From Hoeflea sp. YIM 152468 (GTDB lineage Bacteria; Pseudomonadota; Alphaproteobacteria; Rhizobiales; Rhizobiaceae), in the NCBI RefSeq assembly GCF_029210485.1, contig NZ_JARGET010000003.1, positions 1 to 64,000 on the forward strand: a stretch of DNA of 64,000 nt, given 5' to 3'. The notes under the pieces were generated by a model. It searched no databases and had not been told where the DNA came from. It saw only the letters and a list, made by a program, of their open reading frames with translations. The translations under genes were made by a program, and so were the position numbers. Positions 47,197 to 56,231 of the stretch are shown here, piece by piece (within the stretch, counting starts at the first letter, position 1; each line of letters starts with the position of its first letter).

Positions 47197-47950
47197 GAAC
47201 ACTCCTTCCGACGCTGATGACTCCGCTGCCCGACAGCTTCCGCCACTGTCCTGGCATGAGGGCGATATGCCCTATTCGGAGGAATTTGGCGACTTCTATT
47301 ATTCCCGCGCCGATGGCCGCTCCGAATCCCGGCATGTGTTTCTTGCCGGAAACCGGTTGCCCGACCGCTTCCTCGCCAGCCGGCACTTTGTCATCGCGGA
47401 GCTTGGATTTGGCACCGGGCTCAATTTTCTCGAAACCTGGTCAGCCTGGGAGGCCGCAGCCACAGAAGATGCCCATCTGGAGTTTCATTCCTTTGAGTTG
47501 CGGCTGCTTGATCGAGCTGACATGCAGCGTGCGCTGGCCGCATGGCCGGATCTCGGCGGAAAGACCGCGCGCCTGATGCAAGCCTGGCCTGACCATCCTG
47601 ACGGCGACATCTCTGTTTCGTTGGAGAGCGGCAAAGGATCAATCACCCTGCTTGTCCATGCAGGACAGGCGCTTGAACAGCTTGCAAAGGCGGAATTTGC
47701 GGCTGACGCCTGGTTTCTTGACGGCTTCTCGCCTGCCCGCAATCCCGACATGTGGTCCGCCGAGCTGATGCGGAACGTGGCCGAGCGAACGGCTGAGGGC
47801 GGAACATTTGCGACCTACTCCGCCGCCGGCTGGGTGCGGCGAAACCTTCAGGCTGCGGGCTTTGTTGTCAGCAAGCATCCCGGCCACGCCAACAAACGAG
47901 ACATGAGCGCCGGTCTTCTGGCAAGCAGCGGCCCGGTCAGCCCTGAGTGA
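47195..47950 (+). CDS. mnmD: tRNA (mnm5s2U34) methyltransferase MnmD
   Basis: In this 251-residue protein SAM motif I is VIAELGFGTGLNFLETW, followed by FHSFELRLLD. The family motif AWFLDGFSPARNPDMWS contains the catalytic DGFSPxxNPxMW. MnmD adds the last methyl group to 5-aminomethyl-2-thiouridine at the wobble position of certain tRNAs. The ATG at 47195 shares two bases with the start codon of the divergent FAD enzyme gene. The end overlaps the convergent kinase gene by 14 bp. Confidence 0.92.
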   Translation: MNTPSDADDSAARQLPPLSWHEGDMPYSEEFGDFYYSRADGRSESRHVFLAGNRLPDRFLASRHFVIAELGFGTGLNFLETWSAWEAAATEDAHLEFHSFELRLLDRADMQRALAAWPDLGGKTARLMQAWPDHPDGDISVSLESGKGSITLLVHAGQALEQLAKAEFAADAWFLDGFSPARNPDMWSAELMRNVAERTAEGGTFATYSAAGWVRRNLQAAGFVVSKHPGHANKRDMSAGLLASSGPVSPE

Positions 47951-50900
47951 TCCTGGCGGCAATGTCCGCGGGCAGCCACTCGCGTATTTTCGCCTCGAGC
48001 TTTTCCGGACTGATCGGCTTGGAGAGATAATCGTCCATCCCGGCAGCCAGGCACCGCTCCTTGTCACCGGTCAGGGCGTGGGCTGTAACGCCAATCACCG
48101 GTGTGCGTCCCAGCTCCGGAGCCTCGGCTTCGGCCTGGCGGATTGCTTCCGTGGCCTGGTGACCATTCAACACCGGCATCGAAATATCCATCAGCACCAG
48201 CGCCGGACGATGGCTGTTCCACAAATCGACAGCGCTGCCGCCATTGTCGGCAATCTTGTAGTGCACGCCAAGCCCATCGAGGATCTGGCTGAACACGATC
48301 TGATTGACCTCATTGTCTTCAGCGACGAGGATATCAAGCTGGCTCTCAGGCACATCGGTCGCGGCCGAAACCGGCCGCAATTGCGGCTTGGCGGCGGGGC
48401 GCTGGATTTGAGCAGGGTGCGAATCCAGGCTCGCATCATCTGCCTTAGCCCCCTCCTCAGCGCGAGCGTTGGGGATCGCTTGTGCAGCTCCGCCCGACGA
48501 CTGAGCGGCAACCTGCAGAACCTCGACGATGGTCTCAAGCAACAGCGATGAGCGCGCCGGCTTCATCAGCGTTGCCTGCACCGCACTCTGCCGAAGGTCG
48601 ATTTCGGAGGATTTGATGTCCATCGAGGTCAGCATGACAATCGCCGGCGTTGTCGTGCCATAGGTCTTGTGAATGGCACGCGCGGTCATGACTCCGTCCA
48701 TGCCGGGCATGTGATAGTCAAGGATGATCGCATCGACCGGCACCCCCAACTTGGTGGCTGCGGCGAGGACATCCAGGCCCTCCTGGCCCGAGACCGCGGC
48801 ACAGCTGTCAAATCCCCAGGCGCTCAACTGCTCGATCAGGATCGCGCGGTTGATGGGATTGTCGTCGATGACCAGGATTCGGGCCCCGGTGACATCGTAG
48901 GGCAAGTGCTGCGCGGGAGTGGCGCCATTCTCGACCGGCATCGACAGTTCAATGATGAACACGGAGCCCTGGCCGCCGGAACTTTCAACCCAGATGCGGC
49001 CGTCCATCAGCGAAACCAGCCTTGATGTGATAGCCAGGCCCAGACCCGTGCCCTCGTGACGGCGGGTGGAAGAGTTATCGACCTGGGAGAATTTATCAAA
49101 CACCGCGTCCAGCTTGTCCTGCGGTATGCCGATGCCGGTATCCTGAACCCGTATTGTCAGATCCAGCCTGTCGCTGGAGCCAACCGAGCCGGTCAGTTCA
49201 ATGAGCACATAGCCGGTTTCTGTGAACTTGATGGCGTTGCCGGCAAGATTGGTGATGATCTGACGGATGCGGCCCGAGTCACCGACGACGGATGGGGGAA
49301 GTTCCGGATCGACCCGGACAATCAGCTCGATGTCCTTTTCGGCTGCGCGGCTTGAGACCAATGTTGCCACATCCTCAACCGTTTCCCGCAAATCAAACGG
49401 CGCCTTGTCCAGCACCAACTGGCCTGCGTCGATCTTCGAGAAATCCAGGATGTCATTGATAATGGTAAGCAGGGCATTACCGGATTTGACTATGATGTCG
49501 GTGAATGTGCGCTGGCGGGTATCGAGTTCTGTCCGCGACAGAAGCTCGGCCATGCCCAGAACGCCATTCATGGGCGTGCGGATCTCATGGCTCATATTGG
49601 CCAGGAACTCGGATTTCGCACGATCGGCGATTTCGGCCTTGCCCAAGAGCTGCTGCAGGTCATCCTCGCGCGCCTTGGCGTCGGTGATATCGGTGTAGGT
49701 GACGATCATCGAGTTGCTGGCGCCGGGCTTTGCATCAATCCTGAGCCACCGGCCCTTGGCTGACTGACGTTCCAGCGAATGGGCTATGCCTTTTTCATGG
49801 CACTCCATGATCCGGGTGCGCTTGCTGACCGCATTTTCCCGCGTGCCATAATCCCCACGCTCCTCGCAGTAATCGAAAAACTTCTCCATGCTGGCGCCTT
49901 GCGCCACCAGGTCTTGCGGCACATCGAGCATTTCAAGAAACGCATCGTTGACGAACTGGAACCTGTTCTGGCTGCTGACCATAAGCCCCTGCGCCATCGC
50001 GCCGGCTGCGCCGCTGAGCAATCCGCTTGCCCGCTCGATCTCGGCTTTGGCCTGATCAAGCTCTTGCTCGCGTTGCTTGAGCTCGGTGATATCGAAATAG
50101 GATATCATGCGCTTGCCTTCGGACAGCGTGCGAACCGAGTAAATCATCGTCTGGCCGTCTGCCCGGGCGAACTCGCGCGGCTCGACATATCCTCCGGCGA
50201 TTTCCTTCAATCGCTCTTGGGAATAGTCCTCAAAGTCTTCGTCTGGAACCGAATAGACCCCATTGTGGCGATTGGCATCAATCAACCTGCGAACTGGTGC
50301 TCCGATAAACTCGTCGCTGGCCTGCAATTTCCAGATCCTGAAGTATGCGCCGTTGACCAGTTCGACGTTGAGGTCCTTGTCAACGACCACCAAGCCCATT
50401 TGCATGGCATCGATAACGCTTTCGAGATCTGACCGGGTAAGTTCGGCGAGGCGCCGCGCCTCGAAGACTTCTTCCTCCCGGCGCCGGATATCGGTGACGT
50501 TGATTGTCGTTCCCAACAGGAACCGCCGGCCAACGGGATCGGTGAATCCGACCTTGCGGTCGAGCAATTTCAGCGCCTCGCCAGCGGAACTGGTGAGTTC
50601 AATTTCACCTTCGATAACGCCTTGGCCACCCATGACACGCGCATCGGCCTGACGCAGGAGCTCTCCGTAGTCACCGAATATCTCAAAATCGTCCTTGCCG
50701 ATCATTTCGGCCTTGGAAAAGCCGGTCAGCTCCCCGTGGGCTCGATTGACATAGGTGTAGCGGTATTTCTCATCCTTGACGAAACTGGAGACCGGCATCT
50801 CATCCAGAATGGTGCGGAACAACAGATTTTCCGCGGCTTTGCTTTCCAGCGCGGCCTCGCGTTGCTTCAGGTCCGTCACTTCAATCCGCAGGCCAAGGAT

Positions 50901-52001
50901 GCAGCCGTCTTGCAGGACGCGGTTGACGATGCGGATCCATCGGCCGTTCTTGAGCCTCTCGACGGTCGGATTGCCGAAATTGCGGTGGGCCTGGATGCGC
51001 CTGTCGATCCACGCTTTGCGCGCCTCAAGGTTCTCTTCTGCGCTGATTTTGCAGGTGGTCTCGAGAACTGCGCGGAGCGATTGCCCGACTTCCAGCCTGT
51101 AATCGGGTGCGGTGAGGCAATCCATCTCGGGATTGACATAGATAAGAACATCGTTGGGATCATACAGCACGATACCGACGTTCATGCTGTCGAAAATCTC
51201 GTTGAACCGGTTCACCAGCGTTTCTTCGATTGGATTATAACCGGCGCTGCCCAGCGGCTGTGCACGCCCACTTTCCGCGGAATTCCGGTCTGACTGGGGA
51301 CGCTCGGCCCAGCGCATGACCCCGCCCATCGGCAATCGAGTCTCATTCCAGACATCCACCGAGCTTTTGTCACAGCAGCTTTCGGCGACAGTCCTGCCAT
51401 CGGCGTCCAGAATCAGCATGGGATGCGGGGACAATTCGATTGCTGCTCGCATCAATGCATCGTGCTCCACGGTCGCCGCGTCCGGCGCAGCACAGCCAGG
51501 CAACGGCTCCGATTGTGCATCTGGCGGGGCCTGAACGGGCTCCCCGGTCTCAATGCGGACTCCGGCTATCGGCTCGAAATGGCCGACAATGAACGTCTTG
51601 TCCGGTGACCGGCGGTGACGCTGTATCCGGATCTTGTAGCGCCCTCCCTTGAGCGGATGAGCGAAAAACGCGACCTGATCCTTGCCGAAAACCAGGCTGC
51701 GGCGTTCCTTCTCATCCCGATCATTCTGCTCGGCAGAATCAAAATGCTGATGGCTTTGCTGACCAACGAGCGCGCCAGGCAGGCAATCCCACAACTCGGC
51801 ATAGGCCTTATTGACCGCTACATAGCGGAGTTCGGAATCCTTGACGAAAGCAGGATTGCTGTCGCCAGCGACCTGTGCGCATGCGGCAGCAAGCGAATCT
51901 TCACCATCGATGCTTTCCACGTCAACCACCCGGCAGCCCCCAATTGATGCCTGCATTCGTCCGGCATTCTGCATGGCGCCTTTGAATAAAGCGTTAACCA
52001 T
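47937..52001 (-). CDS. Multi-PAS hybrid sensor histidine kinase/response regulator
   Basis: The protein has about 1354 residues. Six PAS-like segments begin near residues 50, 190, 270, 400, 530 and 665. The HisKA domain (about 795-860) holds the phosphorylated His in FLANMSHEIRTPMNGVLG, and HATPase_c follows at about 905-1020 (LAGNAIKFTETG, DTGIGI, GTGLGLAIT). Two receiver domains follow: REC1 near 1040 (VIDDNPINR, LDYHMPGMDG) and REC2 near 1225 (VAEDNEVNQ, LMDISMPVLNG). There is no membrane segment, so it senses cytoplasmic signals. No HPt domain is present, so the receivers must act through a separate HPt protein. ATG at 52001 is likely; M at 51977 is an alternative. Confidence 0.92.
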   Translation of the reverse strand: MVNALFKGAMQNAGRMQASIGGCRVVDVESIDGEDSLAAACAQVAGDSNPAFVKDSELRYVAVNKAYAELWDCLPGALVGQQSHQHFDSAEQNDRDEKERRSLVFGKDQVAFFAHPLKGGRYKIRIQRHRRSPDKTFIVGHFEPIAGVRIETGEPVQAPPDAQSEPLPGCAAPDAATVEHDALMRAAIELSPHPMLILDADGRTVAESCCDKSSVDVWNETRLPMGGVMRWAERPQSDRNSAESGRAQPLGSAGYNPIEETLVNRFNEIFDSMNVGIVLYDPNDVLIYVNPEMDCLTAPDYRLEVGQSLRAVLETTCKISAEENLEARKAWIDRRIQAHRNFGNPTVERLKNGRWIRIVNRVLQDGCILGLRIEVTDLKQREAALESKAAENLLFRTILDEMPVSSFVKDEKYRYTYVNRAHGELTGFSKAEMIGKDDFEIFGDYGELLRQADARVMGGQGVIEGEIELTSSAGEALKLLDRKVGFTDPVGRRFLLGTTINVTDIRRREEEVFEARRLAELTRSDLESVIDAMQMGLVVVDKDLNVELVNGAYFRIWKLQASDEFIGAPVRRLIDANRHNGVYSVPDEDFEDYSQERLKEIAGGYVEPREFARADGQTMIYSVRTLSEGKRMISYFDITELKQREQELDQAKAEIERASGLLSGAAGAMAQGLMVSSQNRFQFVNDAFLEMLDVPQDLVAQGASMEKFFDYCEERGDYGTRENAVSKRTRIMECHEKGIAHSLERQSAKGRWLRIDAKPGASNSMIVTYTDITDAKAREDDLQQLLGKAEIADRAKSEFLANMSHEIRTPMNGVLGMAELLSRTELDTRQRTFTDIIVKSGNALLTIINDILDFSKIDAGQLVLDKAPFDLRETVEDVATLVSSRAAEKDIELIVRVDPELPPSVVGDSGRIRQIITNLAGNAIKFTETGYVLIELTGSVGSSDRLDLTIRVQDTGIGIPQDKLDAVFDKFSQVDNSSTRRHEGTGLGLAITSRLVSLMDGRIWVESSGGQGSVFIIELSMPVENGATPAQHLPYDVTGARILVIDDNPINRAILIEQLSAWGFDSCAAVSGQEGLDVLAAATKLGVPVDAIILDYHMPGMDGVMTARAIHKTYGTTTPAIVMLTSMDIKSSEIDLRQSAVQATLMKPARSSLLLETIVEVLQVAAQSSGGAAQAIPNARAEEGAKADDASLDSHPAQIQRPAAKPQLRPVSAATDVPESQLDILVAEDNEVNQIVFSQILDGLGVHYKIADNGGSAVDLWNSHRPALVLMDISMPVLNGHQATEAIRQAEAEAPELGRTPVIGVTAHALTGDKERCLAAGMDDYLSKPISPEKLEAKIREWLPADIAARITQG

Positions 52002-52277
52002 CAATTACCTAATAGGCCGATCGGCTTTCGCGAAGCTGTCGTGGCCATCGCAGCGGAGCACAGTGTCATGAAGATGCTCTTCAGACCGGCTTGCGGGATT
52101 GGCCGGTCCGGCATAGCGTCTCGCTGTGCAATGCATGGCGCGCTCAACTGGCTTCACTTGAACGACACCGTCGATGCATCGAAACAAAGAGGGACAGCGT
52201 CCGTCGCCTATCCTGCTGGATGCGCGGCGCCGCAAAGACGGCAGACAAACCCAATGTGACCGCTCCGGGTGGAGCAA

Positions 52278-53900
52278 ATGACCAGACGGGACCAGAGCCA
52301 AATGAGCAAAACCGAGGACATCATTGCCACCGCAATCGAGAACACGGCAGGTGCGCCGGAGCGGCGCAGGCGGGCTGGCGGCGGACGCGGCGGAGACCGG
52401 GGCAAGGGCCGAAAGGGGCCGGAAACCTTACGCTACCGGTCCATCCTGAACACGCAGGATCCGTCGCTGATCCTGTCGGACGAGGGACTCGAGGCCATCC
52501 ATGAGGCTTCCCTGACCGTGCTCGAGCAGATTGGAATGGATTTCATGCTCAAGGAAGCGCGGGAATTGCTTCAGGCGGCAGGCGCGCATGTTGCGGCGGG
52601 CTCGGAGCGTGTGCGGTTCGACCGCGACATGGTCATGGACCTGGTTGGCCTGGCACCCGGACCGTTCACACTTCACGCCCGAAATCCGGCACGCAACATC
52701 GCCATTGGCGGCCGCACCCTGGCGTTTGCCCAGGTTGCCTCGGCGCCCTATTGCTCGGACCGCGACAATGGCCGCAGAACCGGGACCCAGGAAGACTTCC
52801 GCAATCTGGTCAAGCTGGCGCAGTCCTACGATATCATCCACATGAGCGGCGGCTATCCGGTTGAGCCAACCGATATCCATGCCTCGGTGCGGCATCTCGA
52901 TTGCCTGTCTGACATGGTCAAGCTCACCGACAAGCCGTTTCATGCCTACTCACTGGGCAAGGAGCGCAATCTGGATGCGCTTGAGATCATGCGCATTGGC
53001 CGCGGCATCAGTGCACAACAGCTGGATGCAGAGCCGTCGCTGTTCACGATCATCAACGCGTCCTCGCCACTGCGCTATGATGCTCCAATGCTGCAAGGCA
53101 TCATCGAGATGTCGGCGCGCAATCAGGTGGTCGTGATCACGCCCTTCACACTGGCAGGCGCCATGGCTCCGGTCACGATTGCCGGCGCGCTTGTGCAACA
53201 GAATGCCGAAGCGCTTGCGGGAATAGCCTTCACCCAGGCCGTTCGCGCCGGTGCACCGGTGGTGTATGGCGGCTTCACCTCCAATGTCGACATGAAATCC
53301 GGCGCACCAGCCTTCGGAACGCCCGAATACATGAAAGCGGTCATCGCAGGCGGTCAACTGGCGCGAAAATACGGCGTGCCCTACAGGACCTCCAATACCT
53401 GCGCCGCCAATACGCTGGACGCCCAATCGGCTTATGAATCGATGATGTCGTTGTGGGGGCTGGTCCAGGGCGGCGGCAATCTCATCATGCATGCCGCGGG
53501 CTGGATGGAAGGCGGGCTGACCGCATCTTTCGAGAAATTCGTGCTGGATGTCGACATGTTGCAGATGGTGGCGGAGTTTCTGGTGCCGCTCGACACCAGC
53601 CCCGACGCACTGGCCATGGATGCGATCGAGGAAGTCGGTCCCGGTGGCCATTATTTCGGAACCGCCCATACCCTGTCGCGCTACGAGTCCGCCTTCTATT
53701 CACCGATGCTCTCGGACTGGCGCAATTTTGAAAGCTGGAGCCTTGCCGGCCAACCCACGAGCTATGATCATGCCAACCGGATCTGGAAAGAAACACTGGC
53801 CAATTATGAAGAGCCGGCTCTCGACATTGCCATTTCCGAGGAACTCGACGCCTTTGTCGCCCGCCGCAAGGAAGAGGGTGGCGTCGCGACCGATTTCTGA
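52278..53900 (+). CDS. Trimethylamine methyltransferase (MttB) family protein, non-pyrrolysine
   Basis: The protein has 540 residues and no in-frame amber codon, so it is not a pyrrolysine-containing MttB. It shows LSDEGLEAIHEASLTVLEQI, the barrel motif HASVRHLDCLSDMVKL and the end region GTAHTLSRYESAFYSPMLSD. An Arg/Gly-rich segment (RRRRAGGGRGGDRGKGRKG) precedes the barrel and is common in alphaproteobacterial members. Characterised non-Pyl relatives demethylate glycine betaine or other methylamines through a corrinoid protein, but none is encoded next to it. GGTGGAG lies before the ATG at 52278; ATG 52302 is an alternative. Its stop abuts that of the exporter gene. Confidence 0.88.
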   Translation: MTRRDQSQMSKTEDIIATAIENTAGAPERRRRAGGGRGGDRGKGRKGPETLRYRSILNTQDPSLILSDEGLEAIHEASLTVLEQIGMDFMLKEARELLQAAGAHVAAGSERVRFDRDMVMDLVGLAPGPFTLHARNPARNIAIGGRTLAFAQVASAPYCSDRDNGRRTGTQEDFRNLVKLAQSYDIIHMSGGYPVEPTDIHASVRHLDCLSDMVKLTDKPFHAYSLGKERNLDALEIMRIGRGISAQQLDAEPSLFTIINASSPLRYDAPMLQGIIEMSARNQVVVITPFTLAGAMAPVTIAGALVQQNAEALAGIAFTQAVRAGAPVVYGGFTSNVDMKSGAPAFGTPEYMKAVIAGGQLARKYGVPYRTSNTCAANTLDAQSAYESMMSLWGLVQGGGNLIMHAAGWMEGGLTASFEKFVLDVDMLQMVAEFLVPLDTSPDALAMDAIEEVGPGGHYFGTAHTLSRYESAFYSPMLSDWRNFESWSLAGQPTSYDHANRIWKETLANYEEPALDIAISEELDAFVARRKEEGGVATDF

Positions 53901-54788
53901 TCAGGCAATCACCCGGCTCTTGCGATTGGTCAGCCAGACGCCGATGACAGCAATCAATGTTCCCAGGATCATCGGGACTGTCAGCGTTTCGCCAAACAGA
54001 AACCAGCTTTCAATCGCCACCGCCGGCGGCACCAGATAGGTCAGTGAAGCGGCGCGGGACACCTGACCCCGGCGAATGAGATACAGAAGCAGCATGATGG
54101 ACACGAGCGAAAGCCCCAGCACCGACCAGCCCATGGCCAGAACGAATTGCAGGTTCCAGTCAATCCTGAGAGGCTCGATCAGCAATGCCAGGGGCGTGAC
54201 CACCAGGAACCCGCCGACATATTGCAAAGTCGCGATGGCGCGCAGATCGCCTTCCTGAAGGTAGCGTTTCTGGTAGATGGTCCCCGCTGTCACGGACGCC
54301 ATCGCAGCCACATTGACCAGCAATGGCAGCAGCGCAATCTGCAACATGGGGCTCTCGAGCACCATCAGGCGCGGCAGAATGGCGACGCTCAGCCCGGCAA
54401 AACCCAGCAGGACACCAAGGCGCTGGGCTCCAGTCAACCGCTCGCCGACAATGAACGGCGCTGCAATTGCGGTCAGCAGGGGCTGCAAGGCGGCGATCAG
54501 GCCGGAGACGGAGGAGGGAACGCCTTGAGAAATCGCCCACCAGACGCCGCCGAGATAGATGCCGTGCAGAAACACCCCGGACACCACCCCATGCACCCAG
54601 CCGGCGCGGCTTGATGGCCAGGCCGCCTTGCTGACAAGCACGATGACGCCAAACAAACCCGCGGCGAGGGCAAAGCGCATGCTCAGGAATGTCAGCGGAT
54701 CCGCATGGGGACTGGCATATTTGGCCACAATCCAGCCGGTTGACCAGAGAAGCACGAACAAGGCCGGCGCGATGCGATCAAGAGTCAT
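53901..54788 (-). CDS. DMT superfamily transporter (EamA domains)
   Basis: The 295-residue protein has ten membrane helices and two EamA repeats (LFVLLWSTGWIVAKYASPHA at the N-terminus; SLTYLVPPAVAIESWFLFGE in the second). Members export metabolites such as amino acids or purines. Substrate unknown. The stop is immediately next to the stop of the MttB-family gene (no spacer), convergent. Confidence 0.9.
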   Translation of the reverse strand: MTLDRIAPALFVLLWSTGWIVAKYASPHADPLTFLSMRFALAAGLFGVIVLVSKAAWPSSRAGWVHGVVSGVFLHGIYLGGVWWAISQGVPSSVSGLIAALQPLLTAIAAPFIVGERLTGAQRLGVLLGFAGLSVAILPRLMVLESPMLQIALLPLLVNVAAMASVTAGTIYQKRYLQEGDLRAIATLQYVGGFLVVTPLALLIEPLRIDWNLQFVLAMGWSVLGLSLVSIMLLLYLIRRGQVSRAASLTYLVPPAVAIESWFLFGETLTVPMILGTLIAVIGVWLTNRKSRVIA

Positions 54789-55230
54789 TTGTGATGCAAC
54801 CTGTTTGCATGCCGGTGATGCCGCGCCTGGCAGGCAGAGCGTCTGGGAGCGATACCCCCTGCCTCGACAAGACGCAAGGCCGGCTTCCCGAGGTTGGCTT
54901 CAACTTCCGCCGACAGCCCTCAGTTTGCGATCCAACCGCACCGAAGACGACTAAAGCTGCTGCCACGCGACTGGCGTGCGGAACCCGACACGGCGCCGGC
55001 AATTTCCGGCACACAAGCGCGTCGCATCAAGCCGGTTCCGGGTGATGCGCTCTAGGCTCTTTGTTTATGCATGTCGTTGTCGCAAAACCGCTGCACACTT
55101 TTGCGCGACATGCACCATGCCTTCCCATGAGTAGAAGGAGGAACAATCAACAGGTGGCGTTCGGCGCATTGCTGACTGCGGAATTCCTGCCGCGTTGACC
55201 GCCCGCGGCGTCCATTTGCTGCGGCTGAGG
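54789..55230. other. Intergenic region holding hairpin repeat copy 3
   Basis: The region before the DMT gene holds its promoter and leader. It contains one interspersed repeat (55019-55113). I see no gene in the rest. Confidence 0.6.
55019..55113 (+). repeat. Interspersed hairpin repeat, copy 3 (best preserved)
   Basis: It is the same unit as at 20264 and 23794. The outer arms GCATGTCG (55069-55076) and CGACATGC (55106-55113) and the inner arms CGCAAAA/TTTTGCG (55081-55087 and 55099-55105) all pair, with a 4-nt bulge and an 11-nt loop. This is the complete hairpin form. It lies downstream of the DUF1127-like gene. Confidence 0.88.
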
Positions 55231-55416
55231 TCAGATTCGGCTCATCAGGTCGCGAATTGCCTTTTCGCGTGTGATGCCGCGCGAGCGGAATACATGGTCA
55301 GGGGTTTCAATCAGACGGTTGGCTTCGGATGCGAAGCGGAAACTGTCTGCTGCCCCATCAAAAAACCGGCTGACCGGGGACATGAAGGCGCGAAAATTAC
55401 GTTGCGTGCGTGACAT
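55231..55416 (-). CDS. DUF1127-like small protein
   Basis: This 61-residue basic protein is Arg- and Phe-rich (SRTQRNFRAFMSP at the start). The C-terminal RLIETPDHVFRSRGITREKA and IRDLM fit the DUF1127 pattern of a short helix-turn segment ending in an Arg-rich 'RGITRE' region. DUF1127 proteins in rhizobia are small regulators, some RNA-binding, that affect phosphate and carbon metabolism. A strong AAGGAG precedes the ATG and a clear promoter lies upstream. The gene stands alone. Confidence 0.8.
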   Translation of the reverse strand: MSRTQRNFRAFMSPVSRFFDGAADSFRFASEANRLIETPDHVFRSRGITREKAIRDLMSRI

Positions 55417-55431
55417 AACTCAATCTCCTTG

Positions 55432-55445
55432 AATATCTTGATATT
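55432..55445 (-). promoter_or_regulatory. Palindrome in the leader of the DUF1127-like gene
   Basis: AATATC-TT-GATATT is a perfect 14-bp palindrome between the -10 box and the ribosome binding site, well placed for a repressor that blocks transcription. Confidence 0.5.
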
Positions 55446-55452
55446 TAAAGAC

Positions 55453-55480
55453 ATTATACACTTATGCTGCAGCGCAACAA
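55453..55480 (-). promoter_or_regulatory. Promoter of the DUF1127-like gene
   Basis: On the minus strand TTGTTG (55480-55475) and a perfect TATAAT (55458-55453) are 16 bp apart. The start codon lies about 37 bp downstream of the -10 box. Confidence 0.75.
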
Positions 55481-55574
55481 TCACCGTTATGTGTGCCCTC
55501 CCATGCGCTGGGCGCATAGGTCGAGGCAAATCTGTGCCGCGGGTTGGAGCGGCAGACGCGCAAAGCAGCGGTGA

Positions 55575-55994
55575 TCAGGGCATATCAAGGGTTTGCGACA
55601 GGACTTCGATACGTTCGCGCGTCAACCTGGCAAGACAGAGACTGCCCACCATCGGCTGGGCGGTGCCGCCAAACACTTCATAGGCTTCATATTCACATTG
55701 CGCATCGCGGTACTTTATCCATGCCCGCTGCGCCGTGCGCAATGCCTCAAGCGTGGTCGGAACGTCACTCCCGGCTATCATGTCGGCCACATATTCGTCG
55801 TTGGTTTTGGCCGCAGCGACGATGTCCGGCCAGAGCGCATTGAGATCGGCATCTGCGCTCTCATAATCAACGCTGGCACAATAGGTCAATTCCACTTGGG
55901 TTTGCGGATCAAGGCAACTGGGCGGTTCGTCGGCAAAGGCGGCTGCAGTCAGCAAAATTGCGATGCAGCAGCCGGTCAGGGTACGAAGTATCAT
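55575..55994 (-). CDS. LprI-like lysozyme inhibitor family protein (DUF1311)
   Basis: The protein has 139 residues and a signal peptide (RTLTGCCIAILLTAAAFADE). It has DUF1311 marks: SCLDPQTQVELTYCASVDYE near the start, QRAWIKYRDAQCEYEAYEVF, and GSLCLARLTRERIEVL. The cysteines are likely paired in the periplasm. Members such as LprI inhibit lysozyme, but most are uncharacterised. ATG 55994 has GAGG eight bases upstream; ATG 56015 is an alternative. Confidence 0.87.
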   Translation of the reverse strand: MILRTLTGCCIAILLTAAAFADEPPSCLDPQTQVELTYCASVDYESADADLNALWPDIVAAAKTNDEYVADMIAGSDVPTTLEALRTAQRAWIKYRDAQCEYEAYEVFGGTAQPMVGSLCLARLTRERIEVLSQTLDMP

Positions 55995-56231
55995 CGAATC
56001 AGCCTCATGGTTCATTGCGCCTGCATGTCGCTTTCGGACAAAAACATACACGCATTGATTGACAGAGTTACAGCGTCGCCCGCGCATCCAATCAGATGCG
56101 CGGCGCTGCAGGCGACATCGCATTGCGGATCCCGGATTTGCCGGCATGCCAGATACCGCGCCTACCAAACAGCCGCCTGCCGGCCATCGTCTGCGCTTCT
56201 GCCCCCTCAGGGCTTGTCCCTAGCGTGCGGC

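Noticed and set aside
51994-52008. CtrA site at the kinase start
   Set aside because: One mismatch in the consensus and overlap with the start codon make it weak; not listed as a feature.
52278-53900. Pyrrolysine-containing MttB
   Set aside because: The frame has no internal TAG codon and no pyl genes are nearby.
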